Source of the DNA: Amoebophrya sp. AT5.2 | Taxonomy: Eukaryota; Sar; Dinophyceae; Syndiniales; Amoebophryaceae | DNA length: 13,991 nt | NCBI GenBank assembly: GCA_005223375.1 | Contig: RXOD01005449.1 | Coordinates: 1 to 13,991 of the forward strand | Direction: 5' to 3' | Shown: in pieces, positions 7,701 to 13,991 of the stretch | Layout of the letters: the number at the start of each line of letters is the position of its first letter | Numbering within the stretch: position 1 is the stretch's first letter | Translations under genes and position numbers: made by a program | Notes under the pieces: generated by a model | Told to the model about the DNA's origin: nothing | What the model saw: the letters and a program-made list of their open reading frames with translations, nothing else | Databases searched by the model: none

Positions 7701-8968
7701 TGCGGAGTCTACGTACCCCTCGTACATGGGGACGCCGTACACCGCGCGCGTGTAGATTGCCGCGATGAGCACCTCGACCAGCAGCGCTTTCTCCCGCAGA
7801 ACCGCCGCGTTGCTGAACTGCTTCGCGTACGCGGCCGCGTGTTTCTCCCGCAGCCGCCACATTACCGAGGGGTCCAGGAACGAAAAAAAGTCCTGCGCGC
7901 CGTGCCGCCGCGAGGCCAGGACGGAGAAGAGAGACGTGAACAGCTCCCACAGGTGCGTGGAGGAGGAGCTGTTGGTGTGTGGATGACGGGACCAGATTTG
8001 GTAGTGTAAGTGGCCTCATAGCTGGTGTCAGTGCTGTGCAATGGGTCGTCCCCACTTGGCGGGGGCGGATTTGTGCCCGAGCGATGGCGACGGCGTCCGG
8101 GCGCCCTGAAGATACCCGGCGCGAAGCGGTCTGGAGCCGAGTAATAGAAATGAGCCCCATTCGATGGGGAGTAGGCGTATAAGGGAGGTAAGGTAGTGGC
8201 GAAGAGAGAGGAAGGTCACGACGAGCCAGGAGCTAGCATGGTGCTCTTTCTACTAGGGCGAGAGCCAGAGGGCAGGGCAAAAGAGGGACTCTTCTTCTAT
8301 GTAGAGTGCCGGTTTATTGATGTTGGCTGTAGGGTGCCAAGGGTGTCAGGCCTGCTTTCAAAGCGCGGAAAGCCGCCCCCGCTCCTAGCGCTACAGAGCT
8401 AGTGCAGCCATCCCCTCTTCCTAAGACGCAGCCAAACGACACTCCGCAGACCCCCCCCCCCAGAAAAGCACTGCCCACTTGTCTAGCTACCATCGCTGGT
8501 CCCACCATAGTCGTGTGCGGCGCCGTGGTCTTGAGCTTGTCCCCCCGGAGACCACGACGAGACATAATTCCCCGCGTCGAGCTCGTCGCTAGTTGGGCGG
8601 TGGATTTGCTGCGCGTGGGCGGCCATGGCGGTGATGTCGTCGTCATTCAGAATGTCGTTCAGACTGTCAGGGCCGTCGGTGGCCGGGGCCGCGGCCGCGG
8701 AAGAGGTAGACGAGGGAAGCAGGGAAGCGAAAACGGAGGTGGGGAAAGCCGGTCCTTGCCCGCGGCTCGGTGGGTCGTGGTGGGAGGCCGCTCCATTTTC
8801 CTCGGGCTCTACTTTCCTCGCGCCGAAGGGTTGCTGTGGTGGGGTCTGATGCTGCTGCTCCGCCTGCGGAGGCGGCGGCCCGGGGGAGGAGGCGCTGAAC
8901 CACATTTTTGGCAAATATTTTTTGCCGATGAGCCGGTGCCGCTGGCGGAGCCGCTGGTAGAGTGGCAG
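4588..8968 (-). CDS. sn1-specific diacylglycerol lipase-like class 3 lipase, five exons
   Basis: Exons (minus, approximate at element borders): about 8968-8504, 7987-7669, 7336-5767, 5258-5088, 4762-4588 (TAG stop). Diacylglycerol lipases release 2-acylglycerols from diacylglycerol at membranes. The family signs, in order, are: AVYGVPMY before the fold; a strand plus RGSMAWNDVVTDI, matching the family's VxIRGT region; the nucleophile elbow TGHSLGAATA (Ser codon 6258-6260); GVVRGKDFV with the probable catalytic Asp (5913-5915); PPGRFCLHLQ; and MIDDHLPNL with the probable catalytic His (5099-5101). Ser to Asp is about 115 residues against about 50 in human enzymes, because of a Ser/Gly/Lys-rich loop where human enzymes carry their regulatory loop. 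A second disordered insert of roughly 230 residues (about 7090-6385) interrupts the fold. No four-helix membrane domain is visible at the N-terminus; upstream exons may be missing. Exon 1 is Pro/Gln-rich; its upstream limit (AG acceptor near 8968) and an alternative start ATG at 8905 are uncertain. Confidence 0.8.
4763..5087 (-). other. GT-AG lipase intron whose 3' end copies upstream exon sequence
   Basis: A 325-bp phase-2 intron (AACCT|GTACTT ... CCTTAG|A). Its last part, 4789-4767, is a perfect 23-bp copy of exon positions 5116-5094, which encode the catalytic-His motif RMIDDHLP. The 5' part contains the repeated word TTAACCCT (twice) and a short inverted repeat (CCACCTGCC at 5040-5048 against GGCAGGTGG at 5094-5102). 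Confidence 0.6.
4767..4789 (-). repeat. 23-bp direct repeat, intronic copy
   Basis: Identical over 23 bases to 5094-5116 (both contain CATGATCGACGACCACCTG on the minus strand), in the same orientation, 327 bp apart. The copy ends four bases before the intron's AG. Confidence 0.9.
5088..5258 (-). CDS. Fourth exon of the lipase gene, with the catalytic His motif
   Basis: Reads LDSDYSKIPRPPGRFCLHLQ, a Cys/Trp segment, then LLGLRMIDDHLPN. PPGR followed some 35 residues later by a D/E-HLP motif is the C-terminal signature of diacylglycerol lipases, so this exon must be joined to the GHSLG exon across the inverted-repeat element 5259-5766. Removing that element between GGCCAG and CTGGCC keeps the frame (CA|C). 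Confidence 0.75.
5094..5116 (-). repeat. 23-bp direct repeat, coding copy
   Basis: Source copy, in frame, encoding RMIDDHLP of the lipase. Its duplicate is at 4767-4789. Confidence 0.9.
5259..5766. mobile_element. Introner-like element E3 (lipase intron 3)
   Basis: About 508 bp with inverted ends: left GGCCAGCCATGCGATAAG at 5259, right complement GGCCAGACCGATGATAAG reading in from 5766. Internal blocks match E4 in the same orientation (GAAACCGCCCCC, CTTCGCGCC, TGAATCTTC, ACTCGCC) and E2 (GGCCACTTCCC, GAATCTTCG). It separates the GKD and HLP catalytic motifs of one lipase, so it must behave as an intron. Ends are GG/GC and CC rather than GT and AG. No transposase is encoded: non-autonomous, MITE-like. 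Confidence 0.75.
5767..7336 (-). CDS. Third and main exon of the lipase gene
   Basis: About 1.57 kb open without a stop, beginning just after the element end GGTCCC with RHTGAVQKMNVDP and ending before GGCCAG with YADKP. It carries the nucleophile elbow GHSLG and the Asp motif GKD, plus two low-complexity, charged inserts. If read unspliced at both ends it would merely continue into element sequence and stop at 5721; the His motif shows that this is not the real end. Confidence 0.75.
7337..7668. mobile_element. Introner-like element E2 (lipase intron 2)
   Basis: About 332 bp, the shortest member. Ends: left GGGACCACGCATTGG at 7337, right complement GGGACCAGTGATGG reading in from 7668. Contains GGCCACTTCCC (near 7467) and GAATCTTCG, shared with E3 in the same orientation. 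It separates AVYGVPMY...GYGDRS from RHTGAVQKM, adjoining blocks in diacylglycerol lipases. The reading phase differs by one base from that at E1 and E3, so the exact splice points are not identical in the family. Confidence 0.7.
7669..7987 (-). CDS. Second exon of the lipase gene
   Basis: Begins right after the E1 end with RHPHTNSSSSTHLWELFTSL, then helical sequence FFSFLDPSVMWRLREKHAAA, LLVEVLIAAIYTRAVYGVPM and ends at GYGDRS next to E2. The YGxPMY motif precedes the catalytic fold in diacylglycerol lipases. Open throughout in this frame. Confidence 0.65.
7988..8503. mobile_element. Introner-like element E1 (lipase intron 1), opposite orientation
   Basis: About 516 bp. Ends: left GGGACCAGATTTGGTAG at 7988, right complement GGGACCAGCGATGGTAGC reading in from 8503. 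The core TACCCGGCGCGAAG at 8113-8126 is the exact reverse complement of 10800-10813 in E4, so this copy is inverted relative to E3 and E4. The outer 18 bases TAGCTACCATCGCTGGTC (8484-8501) recur exactly at 10916-10933. Contains a run of 11 or more C near 8450-8461. Confidence 0.72.
8504..8968 (-). CDS. First recognisable exon of the lipase gene
   Basis: Reads LPLYQRLRQRHRLIGKKYLP, KMWFSASS, then a Pro/Gln/Ala-rich, probably disordered stretch and an acidic SLNDILNDDDITAMAAHAQQ segment, ending HDYG at the E1 terminus. Start uncertain: an AG acceptor near 8968 or the ATG at 8905. An upstream in-frame TAA near 9020 limits it. Assigned to the lipase because strand, element-bounded border and phase agree; no family motif lies in it. 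Confidence 0.5.
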
Positions 8969-9008
8969 CTCACAGGAGAGCCGGGCGCCGGGGGGACGGC
9001 ATTCTTGG

Positions 9009-9022
9009 TTTAGGGATTAGGG
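9009..9022 (+). repeat. Two degenerate telomere-like units
   Basis: TTTAGGG followed by ATTAGGG. Dinoflagellate and plant telomeres are TTTAGGG repeats, but two units can arise by chance. Confidence 0.25.
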
Positions 9023-9029
9023 TTTGCGA

Positions 9030-9614
9030 AAATAAATAGGTGCAAGTCCCTGTACATCAGTACTGTGAATTTCATCCGTAAATGCGTCAGCTCCTACTCC
9101 TTATCCGAACTTCTTTGCGAAAATGCCCTAGTCCAACCCATAGCCGTCGGAAAAAAACGCTCTATGTGGTTCTCACACCCCTCCTCCGTCCCTCCAATTC
9201 CCTGTGTCTGTCTTTTTCTGGTGTGAAGCTGGTCTTCTCGTCGTCAAAAAAGGCGCATCGCTGTTCTTATTCATAGTGGAGCCGAATACAATTTCAGTTC
9301 TTTCTGGAGGCCCGAGGAGTGCATTCTTCAGTTTTCAGGCAGTGGCATTCTTTGGCATGTGGTTGGGGATTTTCTTTGGCCGGAAACAAAATCGGATAAA
9401 CGCATCGGGGAAATTCGGCGCAGACGGCTGGTCCCAAACACCCGATGCCCCGGCGATAGCGAAGAAGTGCACACACCGGTGGACATCTACGATTTTCTCT
9501 ATTTTTTCTGTCAAGGCGATTTTCTCTATTCTCGAACAAGAAGTGGGTATTTATTCAGTTTGGAGTTTCTATATTCTCAAGCGAGCTTCCCTCGTTCGAT
9601 CACAGCTCTGCGGC
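9030..9614. other. Region without a supported gene
   Basis: Presumed 3' flank of the 9615-ending gene and 5' flank of the lipase. It contains the duplicated word GATTTTCTCTATT (near 9490 and 9519). The open minus frame 9294-9539 is low-complexity Arg/Cys-rich and unsupported. Missing upstream lipase exons, if any, would have to lie here or within the neighbour. Confidence 0.4.
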
Positions 9615-9898
9615 TCACCCGTCCACACTCCGCGGCACCATAATCGGCCCTGCTGCCGTTGTCGGGATCTTGTACACTGCACGTACGGAGGGCAAAACTC
9701 CCTTCCCAAACACGTACTCCAATACGAGCTTGCTGCTTCCGACGTCCAAGAAGCTCGCTTTCGCCGCGCTGGCGGTCATGGTCAAGGAACCCACTGTGTC
9801 CTCGTAAAAGCGGTTGCTCAAATGGGTCATCAAATTGGCCACACGGCCCGGATGCAGACGCGGGTTCAGCAGTTTGAGAGAAGGCTCGCGGCAGGCAG
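9615..9898 (-). CDS. Last exon of an unrecognised gene
   Basis: Starts after the acceptor CCCACAG at 9899 and reads LPAASLLKLLNPRLHPGRVA, then NLMTHLSNRFYEDTVGSLTM, SFLDVGSSKLVLEYVFGKG, ending VPRSVDG with TGA at 9615. Balanced composition and no stop over 94 codons support coding. A phase-0 donor in the upstream exon (for example ACA|GTTCCA at 10017/10016) would join it to 10537-10017. No family recognised. Confidence 0.5.
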
Positions 9899-10016
9899 CT
9901 GTGGGATCGTTTACGGGAAGATGCGTCAGTTGTTGAACAGATTTCCTCTTTTACAGAAAAACGCTGCTCGGAAAAAAAAAGGGGCTGACGATGAAAGAAT
10001 ATAGGAAAACTGGAAC

Positions 10017-10537
10017 TGTAGCTGTACTCTGCGGCGTCCCCAGCGTGGGTGTCGTCGGCGCTGCCGTCTGCAGGTGGTCGCTCGGATCCTCCCCCTCCAG
10101 CCGAACGTCCTGGTCCCAGCAGTCTTCGTTCAGCGCCAGTTTACTCACGTGGTTCGTGAACACGAATCCGCGCCCGTCCTCCATGATCCCAACGACGAAG
10201 GCAGCGGCAGCCCCCGTCTTCCTCTCCGAAAACTCCTGTGTCTCGCGTTTGTTGTTGTCCGCCGAGGACTTCAGCGCTTTGTCTCCCACCTCGTGGAAGT
10301 CCGCGAAGAAGAGGTATGCGTCGAATTTCGTCGCCCATTCTGTGACCCGCTTCCCCTCCAGGCCGCGGAGGTGGCCCGCGACCTCGTCCAAATCCGTCGT
10401 TGTCGTCGGGGTGAAGCCCGCGGCGAAGTCGCCGCCCGTTAGTGCCCAGGCCACCAGCGACACGGGGACAAAGGCGTTCTCCTTTTTGGGAAGCTTCGAG
10501 CTCCTTTTTGGGAACGGCTCGACGACGGCGGTATGGC
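10017..10537 (-). CDS. Exon of unrecognised gene after element E4
   Basis: Begins at the inner-to-outer border of E4 with RHTAVVEPFPKRSSK, then AFVPVSLVAWALTGGDFAAG, LEGKRVTEWATKFDAYLFFA, AAAAFVVGIMEDGRGFVFTN and a Thr/Pro-rich end. No ATG at its start, so it is an internal exon. The 3' border is approximate; the frame stays open to 9951 through intron-like sequence. Function unknown. Confidence 0.5.
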
Positions 10538-10935
10538 GGGACCAGCGATGCGATAAGTGGCTGAGTGGTAGGTGACATTTTTCGGGGGGTTTTCAACTGT
10601 AGTCGGCAGTAGGCCTTCTGACCCCGTTGCAGCTCCGTACACCTAACAAGAAGTCGCCGCTTTAGACCCCCGCCTTTGCCCCCAGTACTTATTTCAGGCT
10701 CTAGTCTCTGGCTTGCCAGAGCCATGCCGTCCCTCTCCCACCCAATGGTTTACCTGCCGAGGGGCCATCCCCTAGTACGAATGAAACCGCCCCCGACCCC
10801 TTCGCGCCGGGTATGAATCTTCAGAGCGCCTTGGCTGACACTCGCCACCGCTAAGGGAGGAAATCGGCATCGCCAAGGGGACCCCCATCATCGGCCGCAC
10901 TTACTAGGCTGCACATAGCTACCATCGCTGGTCTC
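10538..10935. mobile_element. Introner-like element E4
   Basis: About 398 bp with the best-preserved inverted ends: left GGGACCAGCGATGCGATAAG at 10538, right complement GAGACCAGCGATGGTAGCTA reading in from 10935. Internal blocks match E3 (GAAACCGCCCCC, TGAATCTTC) and, reversed, E1 (14-bp core 10800-10813). On the minus strand it starts 5 bases after a TAG stop (10941-10943) and ends at an open exon, so it is either an intron or a 3' flank insertion. No coding capacity of its own. Confidence 0.72.
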
Positions 10936-10940
10936 GCTTC

Positions 10941-11141
10941 CTAGGCGTTCAGCTCGGCCGCTTCGGCCGCCTGTTGTTGACCCTCGGTGATTTTGAACCC
11001 AGACAGCTTCGCGAGCTCGACGGCGTGGTAGTTCTGAAGGACGCTTTTTAGTAGCGCGGGGTAGCCGACCGCATGGAGGCGAGCGAGCAGCCGCGAGGTG
11101 AAGGCAGACTCGTCCGCGCCAATCCCGAAGGAGTCGGGCAT
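10941..11141 (-). CDS. Exon or short ORF of unrecognised protein
   Basis: ATG at 11141 reads MPDSFGIGADESAFTSRLLA, RLHAVGYPALLKSVLQNYHA, VELAKLSGFKITEG and ends QQQAAEAAELNA-TAG at 10941. The helical composition is convincing. The ATG lies eleven bases downstream of a TAA in the preceding exon's frame (+1 relative to it), so it may be the continuation of 11223-11152 rather than a new gene. Phase at its end, ignoring the TAG, would match the exon beyond E4. No family recognised. Confidence 0.45.
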   Translation of the reverse strand: MPDSFGIGADESAFTSRLLARLHAVGYPALLKSVLQNYHAVELAKLSGFKITEGQQQAAEAAELNA

Positions 11142-11151
11142 CGCTGTTGAA

Positions 11152-11223
11152 TTACGAGGTCGAAACGCCGTATTTATCGAGCAGATATTCGATGAAACCG
11201 ATGTATTTCGACAAGTGCGTGCG
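11152..11223 (-). CDS. Short second exon of the unrecognised gene
   Basis: Follows the acceptor GCCCTAG and reads RTHLSKYIGFIEYLLDKYGV, STS, then TAA at 11152-11154. Phase 0 with the donor CTT|GTAGAA at 11369/11368, giving ...FVFRLL-RTHLSKYIG. The sequence is strongly protein-like. Either it ends the gene or a +1 shift at the TAA continues it into 11141-10941. Confidence 0.5.
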   Translation of the reverse strand, partial: RTHLSKYIGFIEYLLDKYGVSTS

Positions 11224-11368
11224 CTAGGGCAATAAAAAGGTGCTGGGCTAGGGCTTCACATACTACTAGATCAGCAACTGCTGTGGAACGAGCGGGACCG
11301 TGATGAAAGGGCTGCGACGTAGCATTCGGCTTTCATCACTGGTACATGCACATGTTTGCTCCTTCTAC
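11224..11368 (-). other. GT-AG intron
   Basis: A 145-bp phase-0 intron with donor CTT|GTAGAAGG and acceptor TTTATTGCCCTAG. If unspliced, the upstream frame would stop at about 11336. No inverted termini. Confidence 0.6.
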
Positions 11369-12163
11369 AAGCAAGCGAAAGACAAACGATAGATTGATAG
11401 TACCCGCATCCTCTTCGTATAGTGGCCCATAGTGCACTTGTTGCGACGTTAGCGCCAGGGCCTTCATCAAAAACTTGAGCGCGAAATCCGGCTGCGGGAC
11501 CAGGGGCAGTCCTGAGGTGGCGTCTTGCAGCACGTATCCCGTATTGATTGACCGCCCCGCCCACTTCGAGACGGTTTCTCCCCCCAATTCTTCGGCCAAA
11601 AGCTTGGCCAAGTCGACCTGCGCGCCCCCGGTTGCCGCGGTGTGCCCAATTCCTGCCTGCCGCTTCGTCTCCGGAACCACCCCCTGCCAGGCCAAAATTT
11701 CGGACACGGAAGGCGCGGCGAGCACGTTCGCCTGCCAGTCGGGGTCGGCGTCGGCGTGGTACTCGAGTTGGGTGAGACCATCGCGCAGCTCCCCCGCGTG
11801 GTTCTGGAACCAAGCTAACACCTTCCGTTCGGGCAACGCGCGGAGCCAGAAAGCCGCGGCGAACTGGACCGGCCGCTCATCGATGGCTTCTAAAAGCCGA
11901 AACACGTGGTCGGTGGAGGGAACGGCATTCAGGCTCCAGCACCGCGGATCGTTTCCCGAGGAGGTGGCGTCCTCAGTTTTCGTGTCGGCGTAGTACCACG
12001 GCGGCGAAACACCCCCGCCGGAGGGGTCGTCGGTGCCTGGCGAGAATTGACATTTGGGGTGTGCATGTCTTACGTACAAGAGCAGTAATACAAGACTGCG
12101 CGTGCTTCCTGCTATCTGATTCGATTTCCGCCGGTTTTTTTTTCCGCAGCACTTTGCAGCCAT
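11369..12163 (-). CDS. First exon of an unrecognised protein with an N-terminal signal anchor
   Basis: ATG at 12163 (MAAKCCGKKNRRKSNQ) begins a basic N-terminus followed by the hydrophobic core SLVLLLLYV, a Pro/Gly/Ser-rich stretch with PPWYYADTKTEDA, and a long helical domain (DERPVQFAAAFWLRALPERK, LAWFQNHAGELRDGLTQLEY, GAQVDLAKLLAEELGGETVS) ending FVFRLL at the donor. This suggests a secreted or membrane-anchored protein. A donor-like TAC|GTAAGA right after the hydrophobic core is a possible extra intron start. No domain family is recognised; about 265 residues are encoded in this exon. Confidence 0.6.
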
Positions 12164-12604
12164 TGCAGGTATTTTAGAATTCAATGTCGATCGGCCTAGT
12201 ACTTAATGGCACATCCGTGCGAACGAATTCTCCTGTCGCGCTTTGCAGTCCCACTCCCATCACTTTCGAGTACCGCGAAAGCAGCGCGCTCGCGTTTTCT
12301 TAGAGGTTGAAAAAACCCAGGCTGTGTTTCAGGTTTAGAAGTTTAGTTTAGCCGTTATCGAATCCTCCCCTCTTCCGATCACGACCCATGGCCATCGCCC
12401 CGCGACAGTCGGCTGATAGGGAGCTCCCTGGCTTCCTCTATGGCCGCAAGGTGTGCTGGGCGATGCGAACCACACACAATGAAAAGGACACCTTGTCGGG
12501 GGGCATACGCTAGAACGCTTTTTGAGCCACAACCGCGGTCTTCTGAAGTCTCAGCAAACCTAATCGCCTGGAGCTAATAGCCTATAGCTTATTTTTCAAC
12601 CGCC
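12164..12604. other. Intergenic region, nothing specific seen
   Basis: Lies between the stop of the 12605-13679 gene and the ATG at 12163. No RNA gene, repeat or coding exon is supported; the open minus frame 12335-12532 has no features. Confidence 0.5.
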
Positions 12605-13009
12605 TTAATTGTCTCCTCCCTGCGAGTGGCGGTTCTCTCTCCGCAAGTCCCGCCACTCGTCCAGGGCGCAGAAGCCCATCTTGCCCAGCTTTTCTTCCCC
12701 CCACGCGATGTCGTCAAAAGTGTGGTCGCAGCACCGCGTGTACGCAATAATGCCGGCGACGAGTCCCAGCCCCATAAGCATGCCGCAGCCGTGCGCACCG
12801 TGGTACCGCTGCATGTCCCCCTTCGTCGGCCCATGGAGCGCGCGGAGCCGCTCCCCGAGCTGCTGCTGTTGACGCTGGTCCCGCTGCTGCACGGCCGCGA
12901 GCTCCTGCTGGCGGGCTTCTGGGAGAAGGCTCGCGCGGTCGGGGTTGGGTGGGTAGGCCGACATGGGTAGGCTGGTGGGAGTGCGGTTGGGCCTCTTGGT
13001 GAAGCAATC
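12605..13009 (-). CDS. C-terminal exon of a small membrane protein
   Basis: Starts after the acceptor CCTTCCTTCTCGACAG at 13010 and reads DCFTKRPNRTPTSLPMSAYP, a Gln-rich helix (QQRDQRQQQQLGERLRALHG), one membrane segment (CGMLMGLGLVAGIIAY), then CCDHTFDDIAWGEEKLGKMG, FCALDEWRDLRRE and TAA at 12605. An internal ATG at 12964 could start a 119-residue protein on its own; the open coding sequence between acceptor and ATG favours an internal exon. Neighbour 13679 with a signal peptide is the likely first exon, joined in phase 0 (for example AGC|GTGTAG donor near 13233). Function not recognised. Confidence 0.6.
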   Translation of the reverse strand, partial: DCFTKRPNRTPTSLPMSAYPPNPDRASLLPEARQQELAAVQQRDQRQQQQLGERLRALHGPTKGDMQRYHGAHGCGMLMGLGLVAGIIAYTRCCDHTFDDIAWGEEKLGKMGFCALDEWRDLRRENRHSQGGDN

Positions 13010-13154
13010 CTGTCGAGAAGGAAGGGCGGACTACGAAGTGGCTACGAACATTAGTCATAAGGACCACTTCTCGGGATCCGACTAGATCCAGTGAGGTAAG
13101 CCTCCGCGGCTAGTATGGCGGAGACAACGGCTTCAATGCGAGCCCCACAGCCAA

Positions 13155-13198
13155 TATGGGAGACCCGCGACCGAGACGCGCATCGCGGGTCTCCCATA
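13155..13198. repeat. Perfect 16-bp hairpin in a proposed intron
   Basis: TATGGGAGACCCGCGA (13155-13170) and its exact complement (13183-13198) flank a 12-base loop. It lies between the two exons of the 13679-12605 gene. Not followed by a T-run. Confidence 0.8.
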
Positions 13199-13233
13199 GC
13201 TACACATCCTCCTGCGCCTACACGCTCTCGCTA

Positions 13234-13679
13234 CTTCGTAGTAGGTGCAGCCTTCCTGGGCGTAAATTCCAGCACGGAAATGTGCCTGGGTTCGCCTGTT
13301 GCATTTCCCTGTCCGCGAGCTGCTGGGGATTCGTCGTAAGCGGCATCTGCAGTGCCCGCACCTGCTTCTCGAGTTCCTGGGTGCTGACGTAGTGGTAAGG
13401 GCCACCGCCCCCACTCCCCGGTCCGAGCGCTGCGTGGGAGAAGCCTTCCGATCGCGCCAGAAACGGCGGCGCCGAGGAATCGGGAGCCCAGGTCGGGGTC
13501 ACCTGACTCAGAGAGCCGGACGCAGGCCGCACCGCCTCCCCCGCGAGCGACCGCAGGAACTGCTCCATGGCGGCCGGCGGATTCGCATTGCTGTAGGGCC
13601 CCGAAACGGAAACGCCGAACGTCAAGCCCCCCTGCACGACGAGCAACGAGCAGAGGAGAGGCGAAAAAACGTCGGGCAT
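13234..13679 (-). CDS. First exon of a secretory protein with a signal peptide
   Basis: ATG at 13679 starts MPDVFSPLLCSLLVVQGGLT, a typical signal peptide with hydrophobic core and small residues before GVSVSGPYSNANPPA. A Gly/Ser/Pro-rich segment (FLARSEGFSHAALGPGSGGG) and a helix with ELEKQVRALQMPL follow. Unspliced, the frame ends at 13218. A phase-0 donor AGC|GTGTAG near 13233 would join it to 13009-12605, giving a type I membrane protein with a Gln-rich stalk; this donor is a guess. An in-frame TAG just upstream of the ATG supports this start. Overlapping frames are also open here, but lack a signal sequence. Confidence 0.55.
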
Positions 13680-13885
13680 CCTTGCAGCCTATTGGCTCAG
13701 TGTGGTTGATTGTAGCTGTAGTCCTCCGATAAAAATCAATGGTGCACCGAAGGAATGGAACAAGGGACTCCTCGGTGAGCTCGTTTCTGACAGGAACCGT
13801 CGGTCGAATTTTTTTGTCAAGGACGGGAGTTCGGATATCGACATTGTTTGGAACGAACGCGGCCGTTTGGAAAGATGACACTTAC

Positions 13886-13991
13886 TTTTGCTCCACACGA
13901 CCGGACGACGAAGTATAGTCCGCTTCAAATCGAAGTGGCCCCGCAGGACACCACCGTCAGTCTTCCTGGTTCCATCATGTGCGGAAAGATA
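13886..13991 (-). CDS. Partial exon at the right edge
   Basis: Open from the window edge: YLSAHDGTRKTDGGVLRGHF, then DLKRTILRRPVVWSK, ending at the canonical donor AGCAAAA|GTAAGTG (13886/13885). The basic, strand-like composition shows no family. The intron's acceptor is not clear. Open sequence downstream (13881-13680, e.g. VDIRTPVLDKKIRPTVPVRN) may be its continuation in another frame or chance. Confidence 0.45.

Noticed and set aside
8450..8461. C homopolymer as a functional site
   Set aside because: It lies within element E1 and is as likely to be simple slippage or a sequencing-sensitive tract.
9009..9022. Interstitial telomere
   Set aside because: Only two degenerate units; too short to separate from chance.
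13231..13881. A 216-codon open frame overlapping the signal-peptide exon
   Set aside because: Begins at GTG next to an in-frame TAA, becomes Arg/Gly-rich over the overlap, and lacks the clear signal peptide of the alternative frame; its upstream third might still be a real exon.

Overview
The window looks like compact nuclear DNA of an alveolate, most likely a dinoflagellate of the Syndiniales (Amoebophrya-like). That is an inference from three things. All supported genes lie on the minus strand, head to tail. The genes are cut by short introns (about 145-520 bp). Several introns are not ordinary GT-AG introns but short repeats with terminal inverted repeats, as described for Amoebophrya 'introner' elements. 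No bacterial, plasmid or viral features are seen. The standard genetic code appears to be used: the 1.6-kb exon of the central lipase gene has no internal TAA, TAG or TGA.

Layout, reading right to left because the genes run that way. (1) 13991-13886: an exon running off the right edge, ending at a canonical GTAAGT donor. (2) 13679-12605: a probable two-exon secretory or membrane protein with a signal peptide, a Gln-rich linker and one C-terminal membrane segment. (3) 12163-9615: one large gene, or two adjacent genes, of unknown function, with a signal anchor, a clear GT-AG intron (11368-11224), a 398-bp inverted-repeat element (10935-10538) and a last exon ending at 9615. (4) About 8968-4588: a five-exon sn1-specific diacylglycerol-lipase-like class 3 lipase. 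Its Ser, Asp and His catalytic motifs lie on two exons separated by an inverted-repeat intron. Three of its four introns are members of the element family and the fourth is a GT-AG intron ending in a 23-bp copy of upstream coding sequence. (5) 2762-2405: a small single-pass membrane protein whose frame must shift by +1. (6) 1197-1: the 5' part of a SEC63-like ER protein with a J domain cut by the left edge.

The strongest non-gene signal is the element family at 5259-5766, 7337-7668, 7988-8503 and 10538-10935. The members share inverted termini of the type GGGACCAGCGATGCGATAAG and recognisable internal blocks, occur in both orientations relative to the genes, and in three cases must be removed from the RNA to give one continuous lipase. 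Their ends have no consistent GT and AG, so splice points are approximate (within a few bases).

The genes show no shared pathway. Lipid signalling (the lipase) and ER translocation (SEC63-like) are the only functions that can be named. Stretches 1198-2404, 2763-4587, 9030-9614 and 12164-12604 hold no confidently supported gene; weak candidates in them are listed as such.
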